Below, in pieces: positions 60,779 to 64,000 of a stretch of DNA of 64,000 nucleotides. Where the stretch lies: NCBI RefSeq assembly GCF_013359595.1, contig NZ_JABFMP010000020.1, positions 54,530-118,529 on the forward strand. Direction: 5' to 3'. The stretch comes from Pseudomonas sp. C1C7 (GTDB lineage: Bacteria > Pseudomonadota > Gammaproteobacteria > Pseudomonadales > Pseudomonadaceae). The translations under genes were made by a program, and so were the position numbers. Position 1 is the first letter of the stretch. Each line of letters starts with the position of its first letter. The notes under the pieces were generated by a model. That model made no database searches. It was given only the letters and a program-made list of their open reading frames with translations, and was not told where the DNA came from.

Positions 60779-62658
60779 TTTTTACGCCCCGTCAGTACAT
60801 ATCCGAGTGTCAAGCGCTCAGTCGGCTTAACGACGGGTTTAGGCGGCCGTTCGGCAGTTTCCGGTAACGACGCAGTTCCAACATGTTTAAGGTTATAGGT
60901 GGAGGTCTCACGCTCTTTCCAGCCCTCCGCCAGTTGCAGGGAGCGCAATAAATCGGGTACAGAGTCACCTTCCCTATAGGCAATCTGTCCGTTTTTGAGA
61001 CTACGCTGAAGTCGAAGCCGTAGCTTCTCACTGTGAGGGGAACTCCAAAGGCTTGGTGGAAAAATCTCGCCTAAATAACCCCCTTTCCGGCTATAAACAC
61101 GTAGGTAGGAAATATTCCTAGGGTCCCACTCAATCATCACTTCGTCGCCTACCGAAAAGCTCAGAACGGGTAAATTTCTATATCGGACGCCTTTGAAATT
61201 TATAAATGCGCTTTGCGGACCATCTTCGTGGACATGAACTATGGCTGTCCGACTGGTGAATTTTCGGATATCACGATTTTCCGGGAGCAGCTTGGGAAAT
61301 ACAATGTCACGCTCAGTCACCGAGCGTAAGAAAAGCTGGAGTGGGCTGTGAGGAGTAATCCCTGAATGCGGTCGACCATTGTAGTCAGATATCACCACAT
61401 CCAAAGCATGATGCAGCTCATCCACGGTCAAAAGCAAAGATAGATCGCCGCCTTTTGGTGCCAGACGTTTGATGATTTCGTCCTTTGGATGCGAACCCGT
61501 TGTTCCCACGACACGATGAGATAAATTATCCACCAAATAATGGAAAAAAGTTTCCACTATCGCGCGTTCGTTGGGTTTGTGCGGTGGCCCGAAGTCATCT
61601 ATGCACCCCAACACATGGCGGAGTTTTACCTCAACATCCGTCGCTTTATGAGACATGGCATTGTCAAGTTTATAGATTAACCCGCAGCACCACGCTAATT
61701 CAGGATTCCTCTCACTGGGAAATCCACCTTTAACTTTATAAGAGAGCCCTGGAATAACTGGTACTGGTTTTTTATGCGGCGCTATTGAGTTGTAGATGGC
61801 GGTTAGCAGATCCGTCTGATCATAATTCTTGCCCAATGCCAAACTGTAGCCAAGCACACAGCGGGTAAAGACATCGATCACCAAAATTACCCATAGCGTA
61901 AGAATTTCCGTTTCACAGGTTAGTCCATAGGTGTCGACCTCTTGCACTGTCAAACGAATATCAAGACTATGACCATCTAGCTCAATCTCTTGGAGTGGTT
62001 CAATCGGTGGAAGGATTGCAAGATCTTCAGCGCCCCGAGCTTGTGCGCGCTTTTCTTCGGCAATTTCACGAGCTTTATGGTGCAAGTGTCTGGCAAAACT
62101 TCGCTGCGCTTTACCCTCTCGGGTAAAGGGGTACTGGGGAGCGCAAATACCGAGCTCCTTGCACTTTGTTAAGAACCCGTTATGAAAATCCACCAACCGC
62201 CTGGTTCCACCTTCCTGACGAGACTTGTACAGACTGGCATAACGCCGTATTAATCGATCAACTTCCGGATACTGGCGTAGCAATAGTGAAAATAAACACG
62301 CCTCCCCTGCCGCTTGCTGTTTATCTACTTCATCCGTGGTTTCTAGGTGGCGCTCATTGGGCTTGACTCGGTACTGCAAAATAGCGGCTCGATAGCCTAT
62401 ATACTCTCCCTCCTCATCAGGCTGAAGTGCTTTTTCGATCATCAGGTACAAGGAGGACTTCCCCACCCCGTACCTACTCTGAATTTCCTGACAACTAGCT
62501 CCTTGAAGCAAGAACGCCTTCAACGCAGATATCCGACCCTGGATTTTGCCCCTAGCCGCCTCAGGAAATGCCCGCAAGTCGGGAACCGGCCAATCTTCGA
62601 ATTTAACACCCTGTTGCAACAGACTCGACTTGGAAAATCGTTGTTCTTTTATTTTCAT
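60775..62658 (-). CDS. tniA: TniA/TnsB-like DDE transposase
   Basis: A 627-aa integrase-type transposase. Catalytic triad candidates: Asp in IELDGHSLDI, Asp in VIDVFTRCVLGY and Glu in NERAIVETFFHYL. An N-terminal helix-turn-helix region (LQGASCQEIQSRYGVGKSSLYLMIEKAL) and the C-terminal Mu-type beta-barrel (KGVRYRNLPVLSFSVGDEVMIEWDPRNISYLRVY) are both visible. The ATG at 62658 has GGAG 9 nt upstream and overlaps the stop of the TnsA-like gene. It cuts and joins the transposon 3' ends. Confidence 0.92.
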   Translation of the reverse strand: MKIKEQRFSKSSLLQQGVKFEDWPVPDLRAFPEAARGKIQGRISALKAFLLQGASCQEIQSRYGVGKSSLYLMIEKALQPDEEGEYIGYRAAILQYRVKPNERHLETTDEVDKQQAAGEACLFSLLLRQYPEVDRLIRRYASLYKSRQEGGTRRLVDFHNGFLTKCKELGICAPQYPFTREGKAQRSFARHLHHKAREIAEEKRAQARGAEDLAILPPIEPLQEIELDGHSLDIRLTVQEVDTYGLTCETEILTLWVILVIDVFTRCVLGYSLALGKNYDQTDLLTAIYNSIAPHKKPVPVIPGLSYKVKGGFPSERNPELAWCCGLIYKLDNAMSHKATDVEVKLRHVLGCIDDFGPPHKPNERAIVETFFHYLVDNLSHRVVGTTGSHPKDEIIKRLAPKGGDLSLLLTVDELHHALDVVISDYNGRPHSGITPHSPLQLFLRSVTERDIVFPKLLPENRDIRKFTSRTAIVHVHEDGPQSAFINFKGVRYRNLPVLSFSVGDEVMIEWDPRNISYLRVYSRKGGYLGEIFPPSLWSSPHSEKLRLRLQRSLKNGQIAYREGDSVPDLLRSLQLAEGWKERETSTYNLKHVGTASLPETAERPPKPVVKPTERLTLGYVLTGRKK

Positions 62659-63626
62659 TGGGAGTCTCCTTTTGAAGAACATACAACCAACGTACTGTTA
62701 TCGAGCATTTTCTCGTGCAAGGAAGGCACGTGAAATTTACCGATACGGACCATTTCCAGCGCGACGGCCAGTCCTCTGCCTTCGCCGAATCCATCAAGCT
62801 GATCAAAGTTACTAAGCGCACATGAAGAACAACTTCCGAGACTGAACAAAAATTCTTTTACATTCTTCTCTGTAATCTCATCCTTCCATCGACTAATCAA
62901 TGCTAGAATTTTAAGACGATTCCATACTTCAAATTTTGCATCAGTTATCACTTCCCGCCCTAGTCGCTTACAGGCGATGCCTATCGCCGAGCAGAATCTC
63001 TCGAATGCCTCCTCCACCGCCTCTCGCCCCGCTTCGGCGATATACACCAAGGTCTGATAATTCAGGTATTCGAGCTTGAACGCCACAAAAAGGCGCCCAT
63101 CCGAAGTTTTGAAAAAATTGTTTACTGAAGCAAAACTTATCAGATGATTATCAAACTCTAAACGAGCCCACTCTATTAACTGCGTCCGGTAATAGAATTC
63201 AAATGGACGCCGGTTCTTCATGCTGTATACCCTGAACAGATGTGCCCCCTTTGGCCGCGAATTACTTTCAAATGGTATTTCTCCTAGTAAGCCGGAATTC
63301 TCAACGTGCATAGCGGCGCCCTCCATAGGCGACAGGAAATTCGTTAACACAGGATGGGGTTTAAACCAGGCCGAAAGGTCGCCTGCGGTAATGTCCGCAA
63401 TACGTGCCCATGGTTTATTGGGTGCTGGGAATAGGAACACTACACGCCGCAAATTGGTTGAACTGACGGCAGGAGCCTCAGATATCAAACGACATAACGT
63501 AGGTGTGCCCGTACCGATCAGGCTGTACGACAAAGGTAGGGGGAATTGATCAACTGACAACGCGCGGCGAACGAAATCGTGTTCGCTAGCAGCGTCAAAA
63601 TCATTGAATAGGCAAAAAAAAGACAT
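62655..63626 (-). CDS. TnsA-like protein with apparently lost catalytic residues
   Basis: A 323-aa protein in the TnsA/tniC position of a Tn7/Tn6022-like operon. The region PFEFYYRTQLIEWARLEFDNHLISFASVNNFFKTSDGRLFVAFKLEYLNYQTLVYIAE can be aligned by eye with the TnsA nuclease core. The Glu is kept (E143), but the Asp position of the usual TPDF block reads VAF and the Lys position of the E/Q-x-K strand reads YIAE. So the 5'-strand cleavage activity is probably absent. The alignment is by eye and needs a structure or profile test. Starts at 63626 after GTAAGGC. Confidence 0.6.
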   Translation of the reverse strand: MSFFCLFNDFDAASEHDFVRRALSVDQFPLPLSYSLIGTGTPTLCRLISEAPAVSSTNLRRVVFLFPAPNKPWARIADITAGDLSAWFKPHPVLTNFLSPMEGAAMHVENSGLLGEIPFESNSRPKGAHLFRVYSMKNRRPFEFYYRTQLIEWARLEFDNHLISFASVNNFFKTSDGRLFVAFKLEYLNYQTLVYIAEAGREAVEEAFERFCSAIGIACKRLGREVITDAKFEVWNRLKILALISRWKDEITEKNVKEFLFSLGSCSSCALSNFDQLDGFGEGRGLAVALEMVRIGKFHVPSLHEKMLDNSTLVVCSSKGDSQ

Positions 63627-64000
63627 GCCTTACCCCCAAGAAATGAATTCTTTGGAAAGTAAGGTCTGCTTTGTCCTCTTAGATGTACGCGGGGGCATCC
63701 TCACAACAGCGGATGAAAAGTATCAAGCCGTTCATTCAGGTTGAAATTATTTTTATTTTTTAGAACTACTCACCTAAAAGAAAAGCTCTATCAATGGAAA
63801 GAAAGATTCTTGACGCAAAAATAACAATCAAAAAAATCAACAACTTATGCGATTACCAACCGCAAAATAATTTCTATAAAAAGCGGTAAAAAGTCTACGC
63901 TTTATGTCTTGACGATTTATAGTCCATTTATTGTGTCGCAGGTGTCGAATACAACATGGACTTTTTACATAGGTTATTAGCTATAAAATTTACTTTATAT
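63627..64000. other. AT-rich stretch, probable transposon end region
   Basis: No gene. It lies beyond the TnsA-like gene, where Tn7-like elements have their right end with TnsB-binding repeats. An inverted pair GTAAAAAGTC (63886-63895) and GACTTTTTAC (63959-63968) and a short TGTCG repetition (63933-63947) are visible. The true terminus may lie here or past the window edge. Confidence 0.5.

Overview
The window looks like a Pseudomonas chromosome of the P. fluorescens group. The GC-rich coding style, a REPIN of the Pseudomonas type at 27569-27657, and the style of the regulators, porin and IS elements all point there. No rRNA, tRNA or CRISPR array was recognised. The window divides at about 29.1 kb into an ordered, metabolic left part and a mosaic accessory right part (genomic island, running past the right edge).

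Left part, 0.3-10.7 kb: a zinc alcohol dehydrogenase faces a tightly packed five-gene operon (cupin, major-royal-jelly/Yellow-type propeller, small membrane protein, NRAMP metal transporter, SRPBCC protein). Two LysR regulator/target pairs follow (LysR with an old yellow enzyme, LysR with an exported DJ-1/PfpI-like protein), then an MDR reductase.

Catabolic regulon, 10.8-29.1 kb: a GntR/FCD regulator, a ribose-type ABC importer, an OprB-like porin, an MFS transporter, an aldehyde dehydrogenase, three metal-dependent polyol/alcohol dehydrogenases, a GMC oxidoreductase, a shikimate-dehydrogenase-like enzyme, an SDR and a two-subunit transketolase. Five copies of one 16-bp element (consensus ATGATATATCATGCAT) sit in front of every transcription unit, including the regulator gene, and I read them as its operators. 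The set suggests uptake and stepwise oxidation of a polyhydroxylated compound, ending in C2-unit transfer by transketolase; no sugar kinase or aldolase is present and the substrate is unknown.

Accessory region, 29.1-64 kb: a broken P4-type integrase marks the left side. Then come an XRE regulator; a serine-recombinase/ParB/ParB operon; a frameshifted IS1182-type element; a 1350-residue membrane protein joining a 14-blade Ycf48-like propeller to a KAP NTPase; a Tle1-like lipase with a candidate immunity lipoprotein; three HEPN-like proteins; a DUF2971 gene with an internal stop; an FRG-domain protein; and a second frameshifted IS1182-type element. The right end holds a divergent coiled-coil protein/tyrosine recombinase pair resembling the TnpT/TnpS cointegrate-resolution module of Tn4651-type transposons, next to a Tn7/Tn6022-like tni operon (TnsA-like, TniA, TniB, TniQ). 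Three 178-bp MITEs, a diverged fourth copy and one IS share termini and lie in the same palindromic intergenic repeat, mostly with GGCC target duplications.

The most promising observations are the operator-defined catabolic regulon, the propeller-KAP protein in a defence-like island, the apparent loss of TnsA catalytic residues beside a cointegrate-resolution module, and the nesting of IS and MITEs in one repeat family.
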